64,000 nt of DNA from Nocardioides marmorisolisilvae (GTDB lineage Bacteria; Actinomycetota; Actinomycetes; Propionibacteriales; Nocardioidaceae), in assembly GCF_031656915.1 (NCBI RefSeq), contig NZ_CP134227.1, positions 1,984,001-2,048,000 on the forward strand, read 5' to 3'. How positions within the stretch are numbered: the first letter of the stretch is position 1; each line of letters opens with the position of its first letter. This document shows positions 9,152-17,295 of the stretch, in pieces. The notes under the pieces were generated by a model that was not told the origin of the DNA, searched no databases, and saw only the letters and a list, made by a program, of their open reading frames with translations. The position numbers and the translations under genes were made by a program.

Positions 9152-10510
9152 TCACATCGTGACGTGCTCGAGCATCTCGGTGACCAGGGCCGCGATCGGC
9201 GAGCGCTCGGACCGGGTCAGCGTCACGTGCGCGAAGAGGGGGTGCCCCTTGAGCCGGTCGACCACCGCGACCACCCCGTCGTGACGACCGACGCGCAGGT
9301 TGTCGCGCTGCGCCACATCGTGGGTGAGCACCACCTTGGAGTTGGCGCCCATCCGCGACAGCACGGTCAACAACACGTTGCGCTCGAGCGACTGGGCCTC
9401 GTCGACGATCACGAACGCGTCGTGCAGCGAACGCCCGCGGATGTGGGTCAGTGGCAGCACCTCCAGCATGCCGCGGTCGAGCACCTCGTCGACGACGTCG
9501 GAGGTCGTGATCGCGCCGAGGGTGTCGAACACCGCCTGCCCCCACGGCGACATCTTCTCCGACTCGCTGCCCGGGAGGTAGCCCAGCTCCTGCCCGCCGA
9601 CCGCGAACAGCGGTCGGAAGACCACGACCTTCTTGTGCTGACGGCGCTCGAGGACGGTCTCCAGCCCGGCGCACAGCGCCAGCGCGGACTTGCCGGTGCC
9701 GGCACGGCCCCCCAGCGAGACGATCCCGACCTCGGGATCCAGCAGCAGGTCCAGGGCGATCCGCTGCTCGGCGGAGCGACCGTGAATCCCAAAGACCTCG
9801 CGGTCCCCGCGTACGAGGTGGACCCGCTTGTCCGGGCCCACCCGACCCAGGGCGCTCCCCCGCTCCGACATCAGCACCAGACCGGTGTGGCACGGCAGCT
9901 CGCGTGCCTCGTCGAGGTCGAGCACCTGGTCGTCGTACAGCTCGTCGAGGTCGGCGCCGGCGAGGTCGAGCTCGGCCATCCCGGACCAGCCGGAGTCGGA
10001 GTCGTGCACCTGCTCACCGCGATACTCCGCGGCGTCCAGGCCGACGGCCGACGCCTTGATCCGCAGCGGCAGGTCCTTGGAGACCAGGGTGACCCGGTGG
10101 CCCTCATCGGCCAGGTTGCGGGCCACGGCGAGGATGCGCGTGTCGTTGTCGCCGAGCCGGAACCCGGAGGGGAGCGCAGCGGCGTCGGTGTGGTTGAGCT
10201 CGACCCGGAGGGTGCCCCCGCTGTCCCCGATCGGCACCGGTTGGTCGAGGCGACCGTTGGCCACCCGCAGCTCGTCGAGCATCCGCAGCGCGGACCGGGC
10301 GAAGTAGCCCAGCTCGGGGTGGTGTCGCTTGCCCTCGAGCTCGGTGATGACGACCACCGGGAGCACCACCTCGTGCTCGTCGAACCGGCGCAGTGCGGCC
10401 GGGTCGGCGAGCAGCACCGAGGTGTCGAGGACATAGGTACGGCGGGCCGGGTCGGGCGTGGTGGACCGGGTGCGGCGCGTCGTACCGGGGGCGGGCTTGG
10501 CTGTGACCAC
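9152..10510 (-). CDS. PIN domain-PhoH ATPase
   Basis: A 452-residue PhoH-family protein with an N-terminal PIN ribonuclease-like domain ([12 protein letters not shown] near residue 25, acidic residues following) and a C-terminal PhoH ATPase. Walker A is [13 protein letters not shown] and Walker B is [14 protein letters not shown]-PhoH proteins are reported as ATP-dependent RNA helicase/ribonucleases. I prefer GTG 10510 because a Shine-Dalgarno-like AAGGGGAA precedes it by about six bases; the frame is open eleven codons further upstream. Confidence 0.88.
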   Translation of the reverse strand: MVTAKPAPGTTRRTRSTTPDPARRTYVLDTSVLLADPAALRRFDEHEVVLPVVVITELEGKRHHPELGYFARSALRMLDELRVANGRLDQPVPIGDSGGTLRVELNHTDAAALPSGFRLGDNDTRILAVARNLADEGHRVTLVSKDLPLRIKASAVGLDAAEYRGEQVHDSDSGWSGMAELDLAGADLDELYDDQVLDLDEARELPCHTGLVLMSERGSALGRVGPDKRVHLVRGDREVFGIHGRSAEQRIALDLLLDPEVGIVSLGGRAGTGKSALALCAGLETVLERRQHKKVVVFRPLFAVGGQELGYLPGSESEKMSPWGQAVFDTLGAITTSDVVDEVLDRGMLEVLPLTHIRGRSLHDAFVIVDEAQSLERNVLLTVLSRMGANSKVVLTHDVAQRDNLRVGRHDGVVAVVDRLKGHPLFAHVTLTRSERSPIAALVTEMLEHVTM

Positions 10511-10575
10511 GGGGGTTCCCCTTACACAGACCGGCACGCGCACTCAGCGCCCCGGTCCTAGCTCTTGCGCTCGGA

Positions 10576-10591
10576 CCGGGATCCATCCCGG
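10576..10591. other. 16-bp palindrome upstream of the PhoH gene
   Basis: CCGGGAT-CC-ATCCCGG is a perfect inverted repeat 66 bases upstream of the proposed PhoH start, between phoH and the prenyltransferase gene on the same strand. With only two central bases it is more likely an operator-type site than a hairpin. No binding protein is inferred. Confidence 0.3.
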
Positions 10592-10660
10592 AGGCCTGAG
10601 TGCCGACCTCCGGCTGGGCGTCGATAGTGATCTCTCACCGATCTCCTGTTTCCCCGGGTC

Positions 10661-10680
10661 GGCGAGCTTCCCCGCTCGCC
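10661..10680 (-). terminator. possible terminator of the prenyltransferase gene
   Basis: GGCGAGC-TTCCCC-GCTCGCC makes a 7-bp GC-rich stem with a 6-base loop, about 90 bases downstream of the prenyltransferase stop. There is no U-tract, so it is at best a non-canonical terminator. Confidence 0.35.
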
Positions 10681-10767
10681 AACAGTGGAAACGTACGACG
10701 CAGCGCGCACCGAATGCTGCTCCGACACGCCCGTCAGCGGGGGCTCAGGTGCGGCGGGCCGGTTGGC

Positions 10768-11544
10768 TCAGGTCCCGTGCCGACGCTCTCGCTGCGCGTA
10801 GGCGCGGACCGCGCGCAAGAAGTCGACGCGGCGGAAGTCGGGCCAGTAGGCCTCGCAGAAGTAGAACTCGCTCTGCGCGCTCTGCCAGAGCAGGAAGCCG
10901 CCCAGCCGCTGTTCGCCGGAGGTGCGGATCACCAGATCGGGATCGGGCTGGCCACGGGTGTAGAGGTGCTCGGCGATGTGGTCGACGTCGATCACCTCAG
11001 CCAGCTCCTCGATCGTCATCCCCTGGCTGGCGCGCTCGTGGAGCAGGGACCGGACCGCGTCGGCGATCTCCCGGCGGCCGCCGTACCCGACGGCGACGTT
11101 GACGATCATGCCGTCGACCTCGCGAGTGGCCTCCTCGGCCGCCTTCAGGCGCGCGGCGAGGTCGTCGGGCAGCAGGTCCAGCGCACCCACCGGGTGCAGC
11201 CGCCAGCGGCGCTGCTCGGCGAGGGTCTCGACGGCGTCGGCGATGATCCCGAGCAGCGAGTCGACCTCCTCGGCGGCCCGATTGAGGTTGTCGGTGGAGA
11301 GCAGCCAGAGCGTGACGACCTCGACCCCGACCTCCTCGCACCAGCCGAGCAGCGGCTCGATGTTCGCGGCTCCGGCGCGGTGGCCGTGCGCGGTGTCGGC
11401 GCCCACGGCGCGGGCCCAGCGACGGTTGCCGTCCAGCATCACACCGATGTGCTTGGGGAGCTGGCCCTCCGGGAGCCGGCGTACGACGCGGGCCTCGTAG
11501 GCCGGATAGAGCACCCGCCTGAGTCCACGTTTGAGGTCCACCAC
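10768..11544 (-). CDS. isoprenyl transferase (cis-prenyltransferase)
   Basis: Adds isopentenyl diphosphate units in cis to an allylic diphosphate, making the lipid carrier precursor for cell-wall synthesis. The 258-residue length from GTG 11544 is typical. Family motifs are complete: GVMLDGNRRWAR with the catalytic Asp, GHRAGA, LWLLSTDNLNR, and the C-terminal DPDLVIRTSGEQRL followed by FLLWQ and EFYFCEAYWPDF. The usual Ser after EQRL is Gly here. Actinobacteria often have two such enzymes (short- and long-chain); product length cannot be read. The frame extends upstream of 11544 without homology. Confidence 0.92.
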   Translation of the reverse strand: MVDLKRGLRRVLYPAYEARVVRRLPEGQLPKHIGVMLDGNRRWARAVGADTAHGHRAGAANIEPLLGWCEEVGVEVVTLWLLSTDNLNRAAEEVDSLLGIIADAVETLAEQRRWRLHPVGALDLLPDDLAARLKAAEEATREVDGMIVNVAVGYGGRREIADAVRSLLHERASQGMTIEELAEVIDVDHIAEHLYTRGQPDPDLVIRTSGEQRLGGFLLWQSAQSEFYFCEAYWPDFRRVDFLRAVRAYAQRERRHGT

Positions 11545-11622
11545 GGGGATCGACTCTACCGCCCGATGTGATCCGAGACGCGAAAACACCCGCTGTCTCC
11601 GCCAGTCACGTAAGTTGGCAGG

Positions 11623-12384
11623 GTGGCCGATCTTCCGAACCGCTTCGACGCCGCCGTCGACCGCGCGGTCGACACGGCCGGCCGCGCCCGCGAGAGGGCA
11701 AGCGGGGTCGTCAGCTACACGTTCGCCGAGGTGAAGCCCAAGCTGCGTGGCTGGATGCACGCCGGCACCGTCCCGCTGGCGCTGGCCGCGTTCATCGTGC
11801 TGATCGTGCTCTCCCCCACCGAGGGCACCAAGATCGGGTCCGCGGTGTACGCCGGCAGCGCCCTGCTGCTGTTCACCGTCTCGTCGGTCTACCACCGGGG
11901 CAGCTGGTCACCGCGGATGTGGGCGTTCCTGCGGCGCTTCGACCACGCGAACATCTTCGTGCTGATCGCCGGGTCCTACACGCCGTTCGCGATCTTGTTC
12001 CTGCACGGCGGCGCCCGGCTCACCCTGCTGGCGATCGTGTGGGGTGCCGCGCTCGCAGGGGTGTTCTTCCGGGTGTTCTGGACCGACGCGCCGCGCTGGC
12101 TCTACGTGCCGATGTACGTCGCCCTGGGGTGGGCGGCGGTGTTCTTCATCCCGAACTTCATCGACGGCGCCCACCGGTTCACTGCCGGGGTGGCCGTCGC
12201 AGTGCTGGTGCTGGTCGCGACCGGCGGAGTGCTCTACACCCTGGGCGGGGTCGTCTACGGCCTGCGGCGCCCGGACCCGTGGCCGCGCTGGTTCGGCTTC
12301 CACGAGGTCTTCCACAGCTTCACGATCGCGGCGTTCGTCTGCCACTACGTCGCCGTGTCGCTCGCGACCTACCAACTGCGCTGA
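11623..12384 (+). CDS. TrhA/hemolysin III (PAQR) family membrane protein
   Basis: A 253-residue membrane protein with about seven helices after a soluble N-terminus of about 35 residues. Hallmarks of the PAQR/hemolysin-III family are the SSVYHRGSW segment, FDHANIFVLIAGSYTPF, and the C-terminal FHEVFHSFTIAAFVCHY, whose histidines form the metal site in the family. Bacterial members have been linked to membrane fluidity homeostasis. GTG 11623 begins the family N-terminus. An IS copy starts about 100 bases after the stop and leaves the gene intact. Confidence 0.85.
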   Translation: MADLPNRFDAAVDRAVDTAGRARERASGVVSYTFAEVKPKLRGWMHAGTVPLALAAFIVLIVLSPTEGTKIGSAVYAGSALLLFTVSSVYHRGSWSPRMWAFLRRFDHANIFVLIAGSYTPFAILFLHGGARLTLLAIVWGAALAGVFFRVFWTDAPRWLYVPMYVALGWAAVFFIPNFIDGAHRFTAGVAVAVLVLVATGGVLYTLGGVVYGLRRPDPWPRWFGFHEVFHSFTIAAFVCHYVAVSLATYQLR

Positions 12385-12483
12385 CGCTGCCGCCGGGGCG
12401 CCAACGCGAACGCGACGAGCTCGTCGTCAGGATGAGCACGAGCGCCCACCACCACACCTCCTCGCCATCCTCACTCCCTCTAA

Positions 12484-12500
12484 TACTACAGCCGCACTTA
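12484..12500. repeat. left terminal inverted repeat of IS701 copy 1
   Basis: TACTACAGCCGCACTTA is the exact reverse complement of the right end at 13931-13947. The base before it differs (A versus expected G). Confidence 0.85.
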
Positions 12501-12515
12501 TTTTGGCCGTGATCG

Positions 12516-13775
12516 GTGTGTCGCCTGTGTGAGACTGGTGTTCGCCGGCATGTTGCTGGTGTGACTGGTGAGGTTTGTGTGTCTGAGGTCGAGGAGTGGG
12601 CGGCGGGGCTTGCGGAGGTGCATGCCCGGATCGCGCCGCGGTTCGCGCGCTCGGAGCCGCGTGAGCGGGTGTTGGCCTATGTGCGGGGGTTGTTGGCGCC
12701 GTTGGAGAAGAAGAACTCCTGGACGCTGGCCGAGTCTGCAGGTGAGGCGATCCCCGACGGGATGCAGCGATTGTTGGCCTATGCCGATTGGGACGCCGAC
12801 GCGGTGCGCGACGATGTGCGTGACTACGTGGTCGAGCACCTCGCCCCTGCGCCTGGCGACCCTGCTGGGGTGCTGGTGGTTGATGAGACTGGCTTCTTGA
12901 AGAAGGGCACGAAGTCCGCGGGGGTGGCGCGGATGTACTCCGGCACTGCGGGACGAATCGAGAACTGCCAGATCGGCGTCTTCCTCGGCTATGCCACTGG
13001 TCCTGGCCAGGGATCCGCACGGACGTTCTTGGACCGTGAGCTCTACCTGCCCAAGGCCTGGGCCGAGGATGCTGCCCGACGCGCTGAGGCGCATATCGGG
13101 GACGAGGTGGAGTTCGCGACCAAGCCGGAGCTGGCGATGCGGATGATCGGGCGCGCGATCGACGCCGGGGTGCCGGCTGGGTGGGTCACCGGCGATGAGG
13201 TCTATGGCCAGCACTACCGATTGCGCGCGATGCTTGAAGAACGTCAGATGCCTTACGTGATGGCGGTTCCGGTGAACCAGCGCGTCATCGCCGCCGTCGA
13301 CGACGGTGACGGACCGAAAGTGCGTGAACTGCGCGCCGATGCGCTGGCCGCGATGCTTCCCGCCCAGGCGTGGAAGAAGATCTCCGCCGGGCGCGGCGCC
13401 AAGGGTCCGCGCCTGTATCACTGGGCCCGGGCGCCGATCCGCCCCCTGGAGGACAGCCCCAGCTACTGGTTGCTGGCCCGCCGCAGCCTGACCGACCCCG
13501 ATGATGTCGCCTACTACCTGTGCTTCGGGCCCGAACGCACCCCATTGCGTGAACTGGTCCGGGTGGCCGGTGCCCGCTGGGCGATCGAGGAGACGTTCCA
13601 AACAGCCAAGGGCCAAGTCGGCCTCGACCAGTACCAGGTACGCCGCTACGACTCCTGGTATCGGCACATCACCTTGGCGATGCTCGCGCACGCCTTCTTG
13701 ACCATCACCACCGCCCAGACCAACACCGCCGCCGGCGGCGGAAAAAGGGGGACCTCCGGCCGGTCGAGGAACTGA
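12516..13775 (+). CDS. IS701-family DDE transposase, zero-frame part (copy 1)
   Basis: A 419-residue frame with the IS701/DDE_5 catalytic core: LVVDETGFLKKGTKSAGVAR carries the first Asp, and the GRIENCQIGVFLGYA segment follows. The C-terminus GGGKRGTSGRSRN is not family-like. At 13742-13751 the sequence AAAAAGGGGG occurs, and the -1 frame from there encodes the expected C-terminal LIPLTVPEVRRLLAALIW and ends at TAA 13931-13933 inside the right repeat. The functional protein (about 472 residues) probably needs -1 frameshifting or transcript slippage. The start could be an internal GTG near 12561. Confidence 0.85.
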   Translation: MCRLCETGVRRHVAGVTGEVCVSEVEEWAAGLAEVHARIAPRFARSEPRERVLAYVRGLLAPLEKKNSWTLAESAGEAIPDGMQRLLAYADWDADAVRDDVRDYVVEHLAPAPGDPAGVLVVDETGFLKKGTKSAGVARMYSGTAGRIENCQIGVFLGYATGPGQGSARTFLDRELYLPKAWAEDAARRAEAHIGDEVEFATKPELAMRMIGRAIDAGVPAGWVTGDEVYGQHYRLRAMLEERQMPYVMAVPVNQRVIAAVDDGDGPKVRELRADALAAMLPAQAWKKISAGRGAKGPRLYHWARAPIRPLEDSPSYWLLARRSLTDPDDVAYYLCFGPERTPLRELVRVAGARWAIEETFQTAKGQVGLDQYQVRRYDSWYRHITLAMLAHAFLTITTAQTNTAAGGGKRGTSGRSRN

Positions 13776-13933
13776 TCCCCCTCACCGTGCCCGAAGTCAG
13801 ACGGCTCCTCGCTGCCCTGATCTGGCAGCGCCAGCCAGACACCACCGTCGTCCTGGACTGGTCACGCTGGCGACGCCGCCACCAAGCCCGCGCCCGACGA
13901 TGCCACTACGCCAGGCGCAGCGCTGTTCCCTAA
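13742..13933 (+). other. A5G5 shift site and -1 frame extension of the IS701 transposase (copy 1)
   Basis: AAAAAGGGGG lies at 13742-13751. Reading on in the -1 frame (from GAC 13751) gives about 60 codons of family-typical C-terminus without a stop until 13931. The zero frame stops at 13775. A5G5 is a plausible slippage site; a fixed frameshift mutation inherited by both copies is the alternative. Confidence 0.6.
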
Positions 13934-13990
13934 GTGCGGCTGTAGTACTAGAAGGCTTGGTCCGGCGGAGCCGGAATTTCGGGTCAAGTC

Positions 13991-15610
13991 TCAGGCTGCG
14001 AGTCCAGATTCCTTCGTGAGTTGGTCGAGGGCGTGCTGGTAGGTGCGGCTCGCGGCCTGTAGGGGGTGGGGTTCGGGTCCGGCGAGTTGGGCCATGCCGG
14101 TGCGCAGCAGTCGGTCATGGGCGCGGGTGAGGAACAGGGCGTGCTCGATTCCGGTGTCGGTGACTTGGTAGTGGTTGCTGTGCGCACGACGGACGATGAG
14201 TCCGTGGACGCGGAGTCTGCGCAGGTCGTAGGTCATTTGCCCTGCCGACATGACGGTGCCGAGCAGTTGCCCAACGAGGTCGCGCAGGTCGCGGTTGGTG
14301 AACCCGTCGGGTAGCAGCCGGAATACCAGGAGGGCGTGCAGCAACGCCATCGCGCGGGTATCGGCGAACTTCAGCCCGGCGACCCGGGCCCCGGTCTCGG
14401 TGGTGACCGGGTCGTTGAGCGTGGTGAAGACCTGTTGTCCTCGGGCCGGGTCGTGGCTGAGTCGTTGGACGTCGAGCAGACGCCTGTTGGCGGTGAAGCC
14501 GATCTCGCACAGGGCGGGCAGATTGGTCAGTCGTTTCCGGATGTCGAAGTCGTAGGTGTTGTTGATCGTGGTCTCGGTGCGCAGCGCTCTCCCTTCCTTG
14601 TGGTACTGCTTGATGGTGGTCGCCTTGTAGTCCACGTGCAGGCTGGGAGTCACGCCTTGGGTGATCACTCGAGTCCGGAACCGTCCTGGCGTCTGGTGCT
14701 TCTTCCCGGCGTGGATGCGGCGGTTGAAGACCAACCCGACCTGGTCGGGGCGGCCCAGGTCGAGGTTGTCGCGGATGACTTGTTCGAAGAAGATCCGCCC
14801 GCTCACGGGCCGGTCCAGCATCTGGGTCAGCGAGAACTCCGCCTGCAGGATCGAGATGTCGTAGCGGTAGCCGGCCGCCCGGTCCGCCTTCGAGTAGGGG
14901 TGTGGCACCTTGGCCAGCCACTTGCGCAGCAGCGCATCGATCTGGTCGGGGCCCAGACTGGCGCAGATTGCCTGAACGGTGGCGACATCGGCGGGGTCAT
15001 CGAAGGAGGCAAACGCGTTGTCCAACGCGGTGAACCCGATCCCCGCCTTCGCGGCCTGTCGCTTGGCCCACTCGTTGCCGTTGATGCACAACCGGGCGTT
15101 GTAGGGAAAGTAGGAACAGAACTTGAGGAAGAACGGCCCGAAGTCGGCATCGACGGCGTAGACGTAGAAGTGGTTGACCATCCCGGTGGTCTTCACGATC
15201 CACGGATACGCCCGCCCCTCGACGTTGCGGCGCTTCTCGGTGCGAAACAGCGACGTCTTCTCCTGCGCACGGCCGATGAACAACACTCCCTCGGTGTGCC
15301 CGGCTGCTTCGAACCGCGCCAGACGCTCGTGCATGATGTCGTCCTTGCGTTGGCCCTTGACGAAGTCGACCCACGGCACGCCCTGGTCCACCGCGAAGCG
15401 GCGCATCTGTTTGCTGAACGCATCGGTGATCTTGCTCAGCGGCGCGGTCGAGGCGACCGGAAGCCCGAGCTGGCGCTGCACATAGCCCACCAGTCCGGCC
15501 GCGTACTGCAACTGCGGAACGTAGACGTTGAGATACATCCGATCGATGCACTCGACCTCAAAGACGGTGTGCTCGGAAACGACATCGGACACGGTGCGCG
15601 GTAGCGTCAT
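13991..15610 (-). CDS. conserved protein of unknown function between two IS701 copies
   Basis: A 539-residue soluble protein that I cannot assign to a named family. The N-terminal two thirds contain dense aromatic/charged blocks such as ECIDRMYLNVYVPQLQYAAG, FVKGQRKDDIMHERL, DADFGPFFLKFCSYFPYN and INGNEWAKRQAAKAG. The C-terminal part (about 425-500) looks like a winged helix (TNRDLRDLVGQLLG, MTYDLRRLRVHGLIVRR, NHYQVTDTG), suggesting DNA binding. No signal peptide or membrane segment. The ATG at 15610 fits the start of the conserved region. It is alone on its strand between identical IS copies, so it may be cargo or a resident gene flanked by chance. Confidence 0.7.
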   Translation of the reverse strand: MTLPRTVSDVVSEHTVFEVECIDRMYLNVYVPQLQYAAGLVGYVQRQLGLPVASTAPLSKITDAFSKQMRRFAVDQGVPWVDFVKGQRKDDIMHERLARFEAAGHTEGVLFIGRAQEKTSLFRTEKRRNVEGRAYPWIVKTTGMVNHFYVYAVDADFGPFFLKFCSYFPYNARLCINGNEWAKRQAAKAGIGFTALDNAFASFDDPADVATVQAICASLGPDQIDALLRKWLAKVPHPYSKADRAAGYRYDISILQAEFSLTQMLDRPVSGRIFFEQVIRDNLDLGRPDQVGLVFNRRIHAGKKHQTPGRFRTRVITQGVTPSLHVDYKATTIKQYHKEGRALRTETTINNTYDFDIRKRLTNLPALCEIGFTANRRLLDVQRLSHDPARGQQVFTTLNDPVTTETGARVAGLKFADTRAMALLHALLVFRLLPDGFTNRDLRDLVGQLLGTVMSAGQMTYDLRRLRVHGLIVRRAHSNHYQVTDTGIEHALFLTRAHDRLLRTGMAQLAGPEPHPLQAASRTYQHALDQLTKESGLAA

Positions 15611-15772
15611 GAGAAGGCTCCGGTCAGGCGGGACGGCTCACCTTGAGCCAACCACCGCCAAGCAGGCGGTCACAACACGGGCCCCCGGGCACCGTCAACC
15701 CGCCGACCGGAGCCGCCAGCACCACCCCGGGACACCACGCACGGCTCGTCGGGCTGGGGCGATGCCCCGTTA

Positions 15773-17238
15773 GTACTACAGCCGCACTTATTTTGGCCGT
15801 GATCGGTGTGTCGCCTGTGTGAGACTGGTGTTCGCCGGCATGTTGCTGGTGTGACTGGTGAGGTTTGTGTGTCTGAGGTCGAGGAGTGGGCGGCGGGGCT
15901 TGCGGAGGTGCATGCCCGGATCGCGCCGCGGTTCGCGCGCTCGGAGCCGCGTGAGCGGGTGTTGGCCTATGTGCGGGGGTTGTTGGCGCCGTTGGAGAAG
16001 AAGAACTCCTGGACGCTGGCCGAGTCTGCAGGTGAGGCGATCCCCGACGGGATGCAGCGATTGTTGGCCTATGCCGATTGGGACGCCGACGCGGTGCGCG
16101 ACGATGTGCGTGACTACGTGGTCGAGCACCTCGCCCCTGCGCCTGGCGACCCTGCTGGGGTGCTGGTGGTTGATGAGACTGGCTTCTTGAAGAAGGGCAC
16201 GAAGTCCGCGGGGGTGGCGCGGATGTACTCCGGCACTGCGGGACGAATCGAGAACTGCCAGATCGGCGTCTTCCTCGGCTATGCCACTGGTCCTGGCCAG
16301 GGATCCGCACGGACGTTCTTGGACCGTGAGCTCTACCTGCCCAAGGCCTGGGCCGAGGATGCTGCCCGACGCGCTGAGGCGCATATCGGGGACGAGGTGG
16401 AGTTCGCGACCAAGCCGGAGCTGGCGATGCGGATGATCGGGCGCGCGATCGACGCCGGGGTGCCGGCTGGGTGGGTCACCGGCGATGAGGTCTATGGCCA
16501 GCACTACCGATTGCGCGCGATGCTTGAAGAACGTCAGATGCCTTACGTGATGGCGGTTCCGGTGAACCAGCGCGTCATCGCCGCCGTCGACGACGGTGAC
16601 GGACCGAAAGTGCGTGAACTGCGCGCCGATGCGCTGGCCGCGATGCTTCCCGCCCAGGCGTGGAAGAAGATCTCCGCCGGGCGCGGCGCCAAGGGTCCGC
16701 GCCTGTATCACTGGGCCCGGGCGCCGATCCGCCCCCTGGAGGACAGCCCCAGCTACTGGTTGCTGGCCCGCCGCAGCCTGACCGACCCCGATGATGTCGC
16801 CTACTACCTGTGCTTCGGGCCCGAACGCACCCCATTGCGTGAACTGGTCCGGGTGGCCGGTGCCCGCTGGGCGATCGAGGAGACGTTCCAAACAGCCAAG
16901 GGCCAAGTCGGCCTCGACCAGTACCAGGTACGCCGCTACGACTCCTGGTATCGGCACATCACCTTGGCGATGCTCGCGCACGCCTTCTTGACCATCACCA
17001 CCGCCCAGACCAACACCGCCGCCGGCGGCGGAAAAAGGGGGACCTCCGGCCGGTCGAGGAACTGATCCCCCTCACCGTGCCCGAAGTCAGACGGCTCCTC
17101 GCTGCCCTGATCTGGCAGCGCCAGCCAGACACCACCGTCGTCCTGGACTGGTCACGCTGGCGACGCCGCCACCAAGCCCGCGCCCGACGATGCCACTACG
17201 CCAGGCGCAGCGCTGTTCCCTAAGTGCGGCTGTAGTAC
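15773..17238 (+). mobile_element. IS701-family insertion sequence, copy 2
   Basis: A 1466-bp element in the same orientation as copy 1, with perfect 18-bp terminal repeats. It is flanked by TA at 15771-15772 and 17239-17240. Deleting the IS and one TA joins the flanks into GCCCCGTTAACGGGGC, a perfect 16-bp palindrome centred on the target TTAA. The right end is about 55 bases upstream of the serine hydrolase start, so the IS may have displaced or supplied that gene's promoter. Confidence 0.9.
15806..17065 (+). CDS. IS701-family DDE transposase, zero-frame part (copy 2)
   Basis: The 419-residue translation is identical to that of copy 1, including the same A5G5 shift site (17032-17041) and the same aberrant zero-frame C-terminus. 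The -1 frame continues to TAA 17221-17223. Identical copies imply a recent duplication, and the shared frameshift means either a programmed event or that both derive from one parent already carrying it. Confidence 0.85.
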   Translation: MCRLCETGVRRHVAGVTGEVCVSEVEEWAAGLAEVHARIAPRFARSEPRERVLAYVRGLLAPLEKKNSWTLAESAGEAIPDGMQRLLAYADWDADAVRDDVRDYVVEHLAPAPGDPAGVLVVDETGFLKKGTKSAGVARMYSGTAGRIENCQIGVFLGYATGPGQGSARTFLDRELYLPKAWAEDAARRAEAHIGDEVEFATKPELAMRMIGRAIDAGVPAGWVTGDEVYGQHYRLRAMLEERQMPYVMAVPVNQRVIAAVDDGDGPKVRELRADALAAMLPAQAWKKISAGRGAKGPRLYHWARAPIRPLEDSPSYWLLARRSLTDPDDVAYYLCFGPERTPLRELVRVAGARWAIEETFQTAKGQVGLDQYQVRRYDSWYRHITLAMLAHAFLTITTAQTNTAAGGGKRGTSGRSRN

Positions 17239-17278
17239 TAACGGGGCCGGCACCTCATCGGTTGGCCCTTCCGCAAAC

Positions 17279-17293
17279 TAGAACGAGTTCCTA
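17279..17293. promoter_or_regulatory. TetR/KstR-like operator candidate
   Basis: TAGAACGAGTTCCTA is an imperfect palindrome close to the TnnAACnnGTTnnA pattern known for KstR-type TetR regulators of sterol and lipid catabolism. It lies 12 bases upstream of the serine hydrolase ATG. The last base of the motif does not match and no such regulator is encoded nearby, so this is tentative. Confidence 0.35.
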
Positions 17294-17295
17294 AG

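Larger units (their letters stand above)
12483..13948 (+). mobile_element. IS701-family insertion sequence, copy 1
   Basis: A 1466-bp element with near-perfect terminal inverted repeats of about 18 bp (GTACTACAGCCGCACTTA in consensus; the first base is A at this left end). It encodes one DDE transposase, split by a frameshift. Flanking dinucleotides are TA at 12481-12482 and 13949-13950, giving a reconstructed target C-TA-G, consistent with the YTAR target preference of IS701 elements. Copy 2, exactly 3290 bases downstream, encodes an identical transposase and appears the same base for base. Confidence 0.9.

Noticed and set aside
12480-17241. Firm call of a composite transposon from CTAA outer flanks
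   Set aside because: YTAR allows only four sequences, so a match arises by chance one time in four, and the TA model with a rebuilt 16-bp palindrome is more economical.
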